Shown piece after piece: positions 1 to 7,650 of a stretch of 19,705 bases of DNA. The DNA is taken from the NCBI GenBank assembly GCA_903914985.1, contig CAIWRE010000134.1, forward strand, positions 1 to 19,705. Direction: 5' to 3'. Numbering within the stretch: the stretch's first letter is position 1; the number at the start of each line of letters is the position of its first letter. The notes below the pieces were generated by a model. It searched no databases and had not been told where the DNA came from. It worked only from the letters and a program-made list of their open reading frames with translations. A program made the position numbers and the translations under genes. This DNA is from an uncultured beta proteobacterium. Its GTDB lineage: Bacteria > Pseudomonadota > Gammaproteobacteria > Burkholderiales > Burkholderiaceae_C.

Positions 1-1008
1 GCGCAAATCGTGCACGATGTACTGCAGGCGCTGCAACAATTTGAAGCGGTGGACGTGGCCATTCCCACCGCCGACACGATCATTGTCGAGCGCGATGGCT
101 TCATCCAATCCATTCCCAAACGCAACCATATTTACCGGGGACAAACTCCCCAGGGCTTCCATTTCCACGCTCTTTGGCGTTCTTACCAAGAGATTGGTGA
201 CGTGCGCTTGGGCGAATTTACCGACGACTGCGGCATTTACATGGAGTGCAACCCCATGGGTCGGGTGCGCATCGTCAAAGGCAGCAGCGAAAACATCAAA
301 ATCACCGAAGACCTGGACATGGTCCTGGCGGATGAACTGTTTCGCATCCGTGCCAACCAATGGCTTCCGCACACCCAGGGACTGGACGTGCGCGGCAAAC
401 GTGCACTGGTCTTTGGCGGCAATGCAGGTATTGGCAAAGCCATGACGCAGGTCTTGCAGGAATCTGGCGCAATCGTGAGCATCGCGTCACGCAGCAATGG
501 TTGTGATGTGGCGGACTATGCGCAGGTGGGCGCTGCCGTTGCCCAAGCGCAGGCCGGCATGGGTGGCATTGACTACGTGGTCAACACTGTCGGCCAGTTG
601 GCCAAGCAAGAACTGCATTTGCAAGACCTGCAGGACATTGAAAACCTGCTGCGCGTCAACCTGATGGGTGCCATCCATATTGCCAAAGCCAGCCACGCAG
701 CTTTGGCGCAAAGCCATGGCATGCTGCTGAACTTTTCGTCGTCGTCTTACACGCGAGGGCGCTCACATTACACGCCCTACTCCGCCAGCAAGGCCGCCAT
801 TGTGAATCTGACCCAAGGCTTGGCTGAGGAGTGGGCCGAAGAACCTATCCGGGTGAATTGCCTGGTACCCGGGCGTACCGACACGGCCATGCGGCGAAGC
901 AATTTTGCCGGTGAAGCGGCAGATACGCTGCTGAACCCCTATGAGGTCGCACTCACCGCCTGCAAGTTGCTGGCCTCAGAGATGACGGGAATGGTGGTGC
1001 GGGTTTAG
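1..1008 (+). CDS. Bifunctional IspD-like cytidylyltransferase / short-chain dehydrogenase (CDP-ribitol-type), 5' partial
   Basis: The reading frame is open from base 1, so the true start lies before the window; 335 residues are visible. The first ~115 residues are the C-terminal half of an IspD/TarI-type nucleotidyltransferase, with TPQGFHF, a TDD motif and the GSSENIKIT segment. After a short linker comes a complete SDR domain: a GGNAGIG nucleotide-binding loop near residue 139, a serine-rich catalytic strand (NFSSSS) near 244, and the YSASK catalytic Tyr/Lys near 260. This two-domain order is that of Haemophilus Acs1/Bcs1, which reduce ribulose 5-phosphate and activate ribitol 5-phosphate with CTP. 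By inference this protein makes CDP-ribitol or a related CDP-alditol for a surface glycan. The substrate cannot be read from sequence. It is convergent with pseI, with a 32-base gap, so it is not part of that operon. The protein ends only a few residues after the usual SDR VV strand. Confidence 0.8.
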   Translation, partial: AQIVHDVLQALQQFEAVDVAIPTADTIIVERDGFIQSIPKRNHIYRGQTPQGFHFHALWRSYQEIGDVRLGEFTDDCGIYMECNPMGRVRIVKGSSENIKITEDLDMVLADELFRIRANQWLPHTQGLDVRGKRALVFGGNAGIGKAMTQVLQESGAIVSIASRSNGCDVADYAQVGAAVAQAQAGMGGIDYVVNTVGQLAKQELHLQDLQDIENLLRVNLMGAIHIAKASHAALAQSHGMLLNFSSSSYTRGRSHYTPYSASKAAIVNLTQGLAEEWAEEPIRVNCLVPGRTDTAMRRSNFAGEAADTLLNPYEVALTACKLLASEMTGMVVRV

Positions 1009-1040
1009 CCCCTGCACTCACGCTTGAATAGCCAAAGCGA

Positions 1041-2087
1041 TCAGCCTAGTAAATCCCAACTCAGCGGTGTTCCCTTGGGGACGTCCTGCCCGACCTTCCG
1101 ACCCAATAGCAATTCGTAGTATTTTGGTGCCAGACCATGCCCGGGTCGGATGCGCCGCAAGTTCGCCGATGTCAAGATGTCTCCGGCCTGCATGTCTTGT
1201 GCAATATAGAGAGATCGCCTCCGCGAGCGGGCTTTTTCTTCGGCCAAGGTCGGACCATATTTGATCTGTCCCAGAGATTGCCATGCACGCTCCGATTCAA
1301 TAACTAAGCACTTCAGTTCCGCCGGCTCCAGCGAAAATGAAGAATCTACACCGCCATCCGCCCGGCTCAAGGTGAAGTGCTTTTCAATAATGCTCGCGCC
1401 CATTGCAACAGCCGCAATCGAGGCACCCACGCCCATGGTGTGGTCCGATAAGCCGACTTCACAGCCGAACAATTCACGCATATGCGGGATTGTCTTGATA
1501 TTGGTATTTTCCGGTGAAGCGGGGTAGGTGCTGGTGCACTTAAGAAGCGCCACATGTTTGCACCCTGCCGCGCGGGCAGCGTCGACGGCTTCGGCAATCT
1601 CAGCGATTGTTGCCATGCCCGTGGAGATGATCATAGGCTTGCCGGTACCAGCCACCTTGCGAATGAGGGGTAAGTCAATGCATTCAAAGGAGGCGATTTT
1701 GTAGGCTGGCACATTGAGTGTCTCCAGGAAATCGACCGATGACTCATCAAATGGCGAACTGAAGCAAAGCAAGCCGCGTTCTTTGGCACGCGCCATGATC
1801 GGGGCATGCCACTCCCATGGAGTATGTGCCTGCTGGTACAAAGCATGCATGTTTTGACCGACCCAGATCGACGCAGGATCTTTGATCGTGAACTCACCCT
1901 CGGTCAGTGCCAAGGTCATGGTGTCCGCGGTATACGTTTGCAGTTTGATTGCATGGGCGCCCGCATCTGCGGCGGCGTCCACAATATCCAGAGCACGGTC
2001 GAGCGACTGGTTATGGTTGCCGGACATTTCAGCGATGACGAACGGCGTGTGACCCGGTCCAATTTGTAAATCAGCAATAGCAAACAT
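1041..2087 (-). CDS. pseI: Pseudaminic acid synthase PseI
   Basis: Condenses 2,4-diacylamido-2,4,6-trideoxy-L-altrose with phosphoenolpyruvate to form pseudaminic acid in the cytoplasm. The 348 residues show the NeuB/PseI TIM barrel from the N terminus: EMSGNHNQSL near 20, KLQTYTADT near 48, FSSPFDE near 109, KCTSTYPA near 183. The metal-ligand histidines sit in SDHT (215) and EKHF (237). A C-terminal SAF/antifreeze-like domain covers about 289-345. EMSGNHNQ and the TPWEWH segment are typical of PseI rather than NeuB or LegI. The ATG at 2087 is chosen over a TTG four codons upstream because GGAAG lies 5 bases before it and family members begin M-x-I-x-x-x-x-I-G. It is the last gene of the operon, 49 bases after the ATP-grasp gene. 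If the preceding genes change the acyl group, this enzyme must accept the altered hexose. Confidence 0.95.
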   Translation of the reverse strand: MFAIADLQIGPGHTPFVIAEMSGNHNQSLDRALDIVDAAADAGAHAIKLQTYTADTMTLALTEGEFTIKDPASIWVGQNMHALYQQAHTPWEWHAPIMARAKERGLLCFSSPFDESSVDFLETLNVPAYKIASFECIDLPLIRKVAGTGKPMIISTGMATIAEIAEAVDAARAAGCKHVALLKCTSTYPASPENTNIKTIPHMRELFGCEVGLSDHTMGVGASIAAVAMGASIIEKHFTLSRADGGVDSSFSLEPAELKCLVIESERAWQSLGQIKYGPTLAEEKARSRRRSLYIAQDMQAGDILTSANLRRIRPGHGLAPKYYELLLGRKVGQDVPKGTPLSWDLLG

Positions 2088-2136
2088 GGTAGCTTCCAAA
2101 AATTCGAGGCATTAACAGGCAAACAAAAAAGAACGT

Positions 2137-3351
2137 TTAGTTTTCAAAATCGACCTGGAGTTTTTTCGATGCATCGAGCGAACGCTGGCAAGCCTCGGCT
2201 CTGGTATCACCCAAAGCCAGTATGGCGCCGAACCGACTCCCGGAGTGATGCAAACTGGGGATAGGCGCACCTACTTGAAGGTTCAAGCGAGCCATTTTCA
2301 CTCCCTTGATATCCATCACCGTGGCAAGTGGGCCGACACGACTCACCACCTGACTTTTTGCAGGAAAATCAAGGGCAGTAATAAATCGAACCGATAGAGC
2401 CGGGCTGACCGGATGGCGTTGGCAACTTGCCAAGGCATCTACATCTCCAATGGCTTGCAAAATCGTAAATTCGATCATGTCCACGCCACTGGAATGCAAG
2501 GCCACTTCCGGCATATGACCGCCCGGAATCCTGACTGCAATCTCCAATACTTTGGGGCCGTCTGAGGTATTCAACACCTGCGGGTAGGCAATGCCGTTTT
2601 CAAGTCCGACTGCACGTATCGCTTTCTCGGAGGCCTCTCTGATTGCCCGGGCCTCGGATTCTGAAAGCTGTGCGGGAGCCACATGTTCAATCGCAATGCC
2701 GAAATGAGGTGGCTCAGCTGTCACCCGATCCGACAAGGAGAGAAAATGAATTTTTCCTGCTTCCACTGCTGCCGTGACATTGATTTCCGGGCCCGCATAA
2801 TATTTTTCAATAATGGCTTGTTTGTCGCCCGAGCAGGCCAAGGCTTCTTTAAGCGCAGACGAAATTTGATCGACCGAGTCAATTCTGGTCGTTCCCCGTT
2901 GCCCGGAACTGTCGCTTGGCTTGATCACTACGGGCAAGCCATGTGCGGCTACAAAAGCATGCGCCTGCTCGTCAGACGCAATGGCGGCACTTTCCGTGGT
3001 GGGCACAGAAAATGCGGCGAACTGGCGTCGCATGGCGTTTTTGTTGGTGGCGACGTAGGCCGTGAATTCCGAAAACCCAGGCAACTGCAATGCTGCCGCA
3101 ACGTGCGCAACAACGGGCACCGCCGTTTCTGAGCCAATCGTCATCACGCCATCAATGGCATATTTTTTCGCTACCGCCAGATTTCCCGCTTTATCTGCGG
3201 TGCTGACAAATTCAACATGATCTGCCACCTCAGCACCGGGTGCTTGCCGGTTCTGGTCTGTGACGATGACCTCCAACCCCAATTTCCTGGCCAGCAAAAT
3301 GGCAGGCACCTGTTCATGCCCTGCACCGATGATCAGTATCTTTTTCTTCAT
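2137..3351 (-). CDS. ATP-grasp ligase-like protein in the Pse operon
   Basis: A 404-residue ATP-grasp protein. An N-terminal Rossmann-like pre-ATP-grasp domain starts KKILIIGAGHEQ (residues 3-14), resembling PurK and carbamoyl-phosphate synthase-type enzymes. The nucleotide-binding part has KPSDSSGQRG at 144-153 (glycine-rich loop), IIEKYYAGPEIN at 180-191, and a Mg/ATP site around LEIAVRIPGG at 269-278. In that last motif an Ala occupies the position where relatives often have Asn. ATP-grasp enzymes of this type usually activate a carboxylate as an acyl phosphate and join it to an amine or thiol. Its ATG overlaps the stop of the ComA-ComB gene (ATGA), which implies translational coupling. 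AGGTG lies upstream. Inference: it uses the (R)-sulfolactate made by the preceding gene and forms an amide with an amino sugar. The substrates are not demonstrated, and an amino acid ligase role is also possible. Confidence 0.8.
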   Translation of the reverse strand: MKKKILIIGAGHEQVPAILLARKLGLEVIVTDQNRQAPGAEVADHVEFVSTADKAGNLAVAKKYAIDGVMTIGSETAVPVVAHVAAALQLPGFSEFTAYVATNKNAMRRQFAAFSVPTTESAAIASDEQAHAFVAAHGLPVVIKPSDSSGQRGTTRIDSVDQISSALKEALACSGDKQAIIEKYYAGPEINVTAAVEAGKIHFLSLSDRVTAEPPHFGIAIEHVAPAQLSESEARAIREASEKAIRAVGLENGIAYPQVLNTSDGPKVLEIAVRIPGGHMPEVALHSSGVDMIEFTILQAIGDVDALASCQRHPVSPALSVRFITALDFPAKSQVVSRVGPLATVMDIKGVKMARLNLQVGAPIPSLHHSGSRFGAILALGDTRAEACQRSLDASKKLQVDFEN

Positions 3352-4826
3352 GCGACACCTGCACGAAAAGACGTGATCCGCTCGCCGTCAAAAAGAGGAA
3401 CTGCCGTTGAGCTGTTGAGGCGCGAACAGAAAATAATGTCCTCAGCCTGGCCCAGTGCTACCAAATTGGCACCGCTTTCGCTTTCAAGAAAGTCTCGTTC
3501 AAAATTGTCGCTGTAGCACGGCTCCAGTGTTCCGCGTGCGGTGACGTTGCCGATCTGCTTCATGATTTCGGTCACCGCAATGCGATCTTCGATGGCAGGC
3601 AAGTTATTGCGTCCCGCTGCGACCAATGAAATGCCGCAAGCCCGTGAATTCGCCAGCTCAACAGCCGCTTGGGCAACCGCGTTGCAATTGGTCATGGTAC
3701 CCACAAGAACGATGCCATCTTCACGGTACGCTGCCTGAATACATTCAGTTCCGTTCGTGGTGGAAATCACCACGGATTTACCTTCGATCGCGGACCTGTG
3801 TAAGCTCAGGGGACTGTTGTCAAAATCGGCATACGGTAGTTTGGAGCCCCCGCGCTCACCGATCGTTACCTCGCCCTTCAACTCTCGGACGCTGACGATG
3901 GGTATGACCTCCCGGGCACCGAGTTCAAGGCAATGCACGATGGTGGCACTGGCTCGAATGGCATCGACCACGACGACCACATCGCCCCGCTGCTGGGCCC
4001 GCATAGCGCCCGCCACGCCAAGTTCGAGAAACACCCGCCGACTGTCGCGGCAATGATCGCGAAAGGTATCGCCGCGAAGCCCATATCGCATCGATTCGAG
4101 ACTCAGAACATCCTGTGGCGCAACATTTCCAATGGATACGCCAGCGCCCAACTGTCGCAGCAACCAGGCCTGTTGATCTTTGTCCGGCGCCTCCCAAATC
4201 AGCAGATCAGGATTCACGCTTTGAAACAGTTCATAGGCGAGCTCAGAATTGATTTCACCGTTCGCCCGGAAAATTCCGACCGTCCCTGATTCCCTCGCTT
4301 CAATAATCACCTTCTGGGCTCCAGCTGACAGGTCTTCGTGAATCTCCCGTATACGTCGCGAGTTGCTGATTGCAATATCTTCTTGAGCGAGCTTTTTGCC
4401 AACTTCGGATACCACATAGAAACCCATGTCAACTGCTTGCTTGATCATCGTCAACTTCTGCTGCCGTGTCATGTTGGGGTGAATGCCATCGGACACCTCA
4501 ATCGCATCAAATCCGACTTCTCTCAGCAATTGAAGTGTGGCTGGGATATCGGATCGCTCAAAGGCGAATTCCATAAAGGTGCCACCCGGACAGACGCGTA
4601 TGCCGGCGTCTCGCAGCAGAGAAACCTTTTTCCTGAGAAGTTCTTCTGTGTACAGCGTGCAGGAACCCCAGCCCAACTTCACCACATCTACATAGTCAGC
4701 CACAGTGGCGGTGATATCGGCGGTAGCGGCCAGACCCAAATTCTTGTCCAAAACCATGGTCAAACCCGTGGTGCGGGGTTTTCCGGGTCTTCTCGAAATT
4801 CCTAGGTGATTGAAAATGCTGTTCAT
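3348..4826 (-). CDS. ComA-ComB fusion: phosphosulfolactate synthase / 2-phosphosulfolactate phosphatase
   Basis: The 492 residues hold two enzymes that are usually separate. Residues ~15-258 match phosphosulfolactate synthase (ComA: sulfite + PEP to (R)-2-phospho-3-sulfolactate): GLTMVLDKNLGL at 21-32, KLGWGS at 50-55, PGGTFMEFA at 80-88, EVSDG at 110-114, SEVGKK at 140-145, EARESG at 176-181. Residues ~280-490 match 2-phosphosulfolactate phosphatase (ComB): VVVVDAIRASATI at 284-296, GERGG at 323-327, DNSPL at 336-340, STTNGT at 355-360, VAAGRN at 402-407. Both halves keep their conserved motifs, so both should be active and the product would be (R)-sulfolactate. These steps are known from coenzyme M synthesis in methanogens and sulfolactate formation in Bacillus spores. 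No ComC, ComD or ComE lies here, so sulfolactate itself is the likely product. The ATG at 4826 is 26 bases after the pseG stop, with a weak GAGA site upstream. Confidence 0.9.
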   Translation of the reverse strand: MNSIFNHLGISRRPGKPRTTGLTMVLDKNLGLAATADITATVADYVDVVKLGWGSCTLYTEELLRKKVSLLRDAGIRVCPGGTFMEFAFERSDIPATLQLLREVGFDAIEVSDGIHPNMTRQQKLTMIKQAVDMGFYVVSEVGKKLAQEDIAISNSRRIREIHEDLSAGAQKVIIEARESGTVGIFRANGEINSELAYELFQSVNPDLLIWEAPDKDQQAWLLRQLGAGVSIGNVAPQDVLSLESMRYGLRGDTFRDHCRDSRRVFLELGVAGAMRAQQRGDVVVVVDAIRASATIVHCLELGAREVIPIVSVRELKGEVTIGERGGSKLPYADFDNSPLSLHRSAIEGKSVVISTTNGTECIQAAYREDGIVLVGTMTNCNAVAQAAVELANSRACGISLVAAGRNNLPAIEDRIAVTEIMKQIGNVTARGTLEPCYSDNFERDFLESESGANLVALGQAEDIIFCSRLNSSTAVPLFDGERITSFRAGVA

Positions 4827-4852
4827 TGTCTGGTCTCTATGGTTGAGTTAAA

Positions 4853-5863
4853 TCATGCCAATAACTTTTCTGCGACGCGTCGGGCGCCCGGCCCGTCCAC
4901 CAACGGTGCGCGGGAACGTATAAGTTCTGGTTTGGAGAGCTGCTGCATAACAGCGCTCGCCAGTACTTCGGGTTGAAGCAAATCCAACTCACCGACGAAC
5001 ACCGCTTGTCCCACGGATTGCCACGCCTGGGACTGGCGGATTTGGTTCTCCGCAATCGCGAGTAGAACCATTGGAATTCCAAGACAGTTGGCTTCGTAAG
5101 TTGTTGTGCCCCCGGCCATCACCGCCAATGCACATTGCGCCATGACGCCAGCCACATCGGGTGGATCAATCAGGTACTCAACGCGTGCCGCAGCGTGTTG
5201 GTGTATCCAAGCAAGGTTTGCATCGTTACGGGAATTGCTGCGACCAGAAATCACCAGGAAGTTCACGTGGTTTGGAATGCATGGGATGAGCGCCTTGAGC
5301 GAAAAAACGATCGCACCTCGGTCATCACCACCGCCAAAAGTCAAAAGGACGGTTGTCGCCTTCTTTGGCTCCGCGCTTAAGGCGTTTTGAGCGAATTCTT
5401 TCCTCACTATGGCGTAAGCGGGGCCTGCCAGCAATTCAGACTTTTCACCTTTGATGAGGCTGCCGTAGTCTGCAATAGTCACGGTGGGGTTGGCGTTTAC
5501 GATCAAATCGGCCCACATCGGCTTGTTGACTGCACCGTCAAACTGCAACCATTTTCTACCGCGTTTCAGGAGTTCAAGCTGGTAGGACTCATCGATATGC
5601 ATGTGGTCCAAAACTATTACGGCGGCGTGCCGCGCGTCAGCGATGGCACTCAACGCATTTGCATCCGCCGCCGGTGACGATTGCCAGGACTGCGGTATCC
5701 AATCCTGGAAAATCCTCGCATCCTCAGAATTTGCGTAGGAGATTTCAGGACCCACCATCACGCATGTTTCATTCAAATCTGCGAGCGCGCCTGCCAGCGT
5801 GCGACACCGCATCAGGTGTCCCATGCCGAGCAACGGATTTGCGTCGCATCTGAATAGGATCAT
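4853..5863 (-). CDS. pseG: UDP-2,4-diacetamido-2,4,6-trideoxy-beta-L-altropyranose hydrolase PseG
   Basis: Removes UDP from the altrose precursor of Pse. The protein has 336 residues and a GT-B-like fold. RCDANPLLGMGHLMRC at 5-20 holds the glycine-rich loop and His16, the position of the proposed catalytic His of Campylobacter PseG. LLAGPAYAIVRKEF is the family GP-Y-A/L-R-EF signature. VLLTFGGGDDRG and VMAGGTTTYEA form the second-domain nucleotide-binding region. The length is somewhat above the usual ~275-residue Campylobacter form but normal for many proteobacteria. Its ATG overlaps the pseF stop as ATGA, so the two are probably coupled. In the standard route PseG acts after PseH acylates the 4-amine. 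No PseH is encoded here, so its substrate may carry a different N-acyl group. Confidence 0.92.
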   Translation of the reverse strand: MILFRCDANPLLGMGHLMRCRTLAGALADLNETCVMVGPEISYANSEDARIFQDWIPQSWQSSPAADANALSAIADARHAAVIVLDHMHIDESYQLELLKRGRKWLQFDGAVNKPMWADLIVNANPTVTIADYGSLIKGEKSELLAGPAYAIVRKEFAQNALSAEPKKATTVLLTFGGGDDRGAIVFSLKALIPCIPNHVNFLVISGRSNSRNDANLAWIHQHAAARVEYLIDPPDVAGVMAQCALAVMAGGTTTYEANCLGIPMVLLAIAENQIRQSQAWQSVGQAVFVGELDLLQPEVLASAVMQQLSKPELIRSRAPLVDGPGARRVAEKLLA

Positions 5864-6573
5864 GCGTCACCGCCATTGCTTGATTTACGCGCCTGGCTTG
5901 CTAACCACATGGTTTCCGCGTATTCCCAATCTTCAGTTGTGTCAATATCAATGACTTTTGAGCGCGGCAGAATCATTGGCAGTGAGCGGCCCGAGAACAT
6001 GGGCAATTCATCCAAAAATGCCTGTGTTTTACCCCAATAAAACTGCGCTGCATCGTGAAAAGCCGGTATCAAATCTTGAGAACGGGTATACCGGTGCTCG
6101 GGCTGAAACATCTCGATGCTGCCATCATCAGCGTAGCGAAATGCACGCTGTATTGGAAACTGGTAGCTTGTCGCCGAAAACACGAAATTCGTGTCATTGC
6201 TTTCAAGCAAGGCCAGCGCATCAACGAGGCTTTTCACCTCAATAAAGGGCGCTGTTGCGTAGATGCAGCAGACCCGTGAAGGAGTACCAAAATGACCCAC
6301 GCTTTCGCGAATAGCATGGTTGATCACCTGACGTGTCGGCGTAAAGTCGTCTGCAAGTTCGACCGGGCGCATAAACGGAACTTCTGCACCAAATTCCACT
6401 GCGCAGTTTGCAATTTCTGCGCTGTCCGTGGAAACAATAATATGATCAAACAGGCCTGTTTCCCGGGCCCTGATAATCGACCAAGCAATCATGGGTTTAC
6501 CGCCGAAGTCCCGCACATTTTTGCCTGGAATTCGTTTGCTTCCACCACGGGCAGGGATGATTGCGATTCTCAT
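5860..6573 (-). CDS. pseF: Pseudaminic acid cytidylyltransferase PseF
   Basis: Activates the finished nonulosonic acid with CTP to give the CMP-sugar donor. The protein has 237 residues and is of the NeuA/PseF class. IIPARGGSKRIPGKN at 5-19 is the CTP-binding signature. VSTDS at 48-52, YATAPF at 105-110 and DIDTTEDW at 209-216 (metal and sugar site) follow. RYTRSQDLIPAFHDAAQFYW around 161-180 is characteristic of PseF. An open frame runs 32 codons further upstream, but that extension lies inside the preceding methyltransferase gene and lacks family resemblance, so the ATG at 6573 is used. No clear ribosome-binding site precedes it (the leader is a poly-A/T run). It starts 7 bases after the preceding stop, so it probably depends on translational coupling. 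Confidence 0.95.
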   Translation of the reverse strand: MRIAIIPARGGSKRIPGKNVRDFGGKPMIAWSIIRARETGLFDHIIVSTDSAEIANCAVEFGAEVPFMRPVELADDFTPTRQVINHAIRESVGHFGTPSRVCCIYATAPFIEVKSLVDALALLESNDTNFVFSATSYQFPIQRAFRYADDGSIEMFQPEHRYTRSQDLIPAFHDAAQFYWGKTQAFLDELPMFSGRSLPMILPRSKVIDIDTTEDWEYAETMWLASQARKSSNGGDA

Positions 6574-6580
6574 GAAAAAT

Positions 6581-7630
6581 TTATTTTTTTCTAAACAGAA
6601 GCAGTTCGGAATGGTAGCCGTCCACAGTCTGGTAACCAAACGGATGGACGTTGGCCTCAACGAGTTCATATTCTGGCAATATCGCTACATAATCGTTGCT
6701 TTTGATCGGAGTTTCAACTCCTACGGAGTTGGCTGTCTTCTGCTGTTTGCCCTCTCGCATATTTCTTAACAATACCCATTCCGTTCCCAGCCGTTTGACA
6801 TGGTGCAGATAATTCCTGACAACTTCCGGCTCCATCTCTTGAAACGATATAAAGTTGACGAACAGATCTACCTTACCAACGAGCTTTTCTATCTGCCAGG
6901 AGCAAAGGACCGAGGCCGTTGGAAGTGAAGCGATCTGAATCTGTTCCAGTGTTTCCGTAGACGTGAAGGAGGCAACGTGTTCATCGCCGATCACAGCTTT
7001 CAGGTAATGTTCCGCGACGAATTGCGTCGGAGGAATATCAATATCGATATAGCGCATCTCTTCAATACCGGATTGGGCTAATACCTCTCCTAGAGTGCCA
7101 AATCCGCCACCAATTTCAAGGATGGTTTTCGGTGGTGTATGCCCAAGGTGTTTTTTCAGCAGTGCCAACCCGAGCAAATAGTTCAGAGATGATCGGCTGA
7201 ATTTTTTTCCTTCAAATTCCATCACCTCAAGAGGGTTGCCGAAATTACATTCAGAAAACGTATGGAGATAAGGCATTAATCTCGGATTGTCAGCAGCAAG
7301 TAGGACACGATAATCTGATAATGCATGCTGCCTGCCGCTTAATAGATATTCCAGTGCGAGCTGGGATTTCTTGCTAGCGACATGCTCTGTGCTTAACACC
7401 TCGCCAAGACGCTCAACTTGTACCTTCGATATTCCAATGGTAGGCGGGCCGTATGAAGGCACAAAATATCCCAGAGCAGACGGCAGTCGACGGAAGTTTT
7501 CTACGCCATCGGCACAAAGCTCAGACACAATTTTCGCAGAGGCCTGATCCCAAAATGAAGTTGGCCGATACAGGGGATTTTGCTCCAGCATTGCTGCGCG
7601 GGCTTTGTCTAGTTCAGGATAGTTATACAT
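6581..7630 (-). CDS. Putative sugar O-methyltransferase (NanM-like, SAM-dependent)
   Basis: A 349-residue protein with one clear motif: a class I SAM-binding loop, LEIGGGFGTLGE, at about 171-182, followed by an acidic strand end (YIDIDIPP) near 194. The N-terminal ~160 residues have no recognisable catalytic motif. The overall layout resembles the putative sugar O-methyltransferase family found in polysaccharide and nonulosonate loci. It lies inside the pse operon, 20 bases after pseC and 7 before pseF, and has a lower GC content than pseB or pseC, which suggests it was added to the cluster. The likely role is methylation of Pse, of its acyl substituent, or of a neighbouring sugar. The acceptor is unknown. 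Confidence is good for a SAM methyltransferase and moderate for the subfamily. Confidence 0.75.
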   Translation of the reverse strand: MYNYPELDKARAAMLEQNPLYRPTSFWDQASAKIVSELCADGVENFRRLPSALGYFVPSYGPPTIGISKVQVERLGEVLSTEHVASKKSQLALEYLLSGRQHALSDYRVLLAADNPRLMPYLHTFSECNFGNPLEVMEFEGKKFSRSSLNYLLGLALLKKHLGHTPPKTILEIGGGFGTLGEVLAQSGIEEMRYIDIDIPPTQFVAEHYLKAVIGDEHVASFTSTETLEQIQIASLPTASVLCSWQIEKLVGKVDLFVNFISFQEMEPEVVRNYLHHVKRLGTEWVLLRNMREGKQQKTANSVGVETPIKSNDYVAILPEYELVEANVHPFGYQTVDGYHSELLLFRKK

Positions 7631-7650
7631 ACTTTGGCATCCGGTTTGGT

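Noticed and set aside
2088..2099. TTG start giving pseI four extra residues
   Set aside because: It overlaps the GGAAG ribosome site of the ATG at 2087, and the ATG start matches the family N terminus.
3348..4826. ComA-ComB taken as evidence for coenzyme M synthesis
   Set aside because: No sulfolactate dehydrogenase or sulfopyruvate decarboxylase is present and the gene is embedded in a sugar operon.
6574..6669. 32-codon N-terminal extension of pseF
   Set aside because: It overlaps the end of the methyltransferase gene and has no homology-like features; the CTP-binding motif starts normally after the ATG at 6573.
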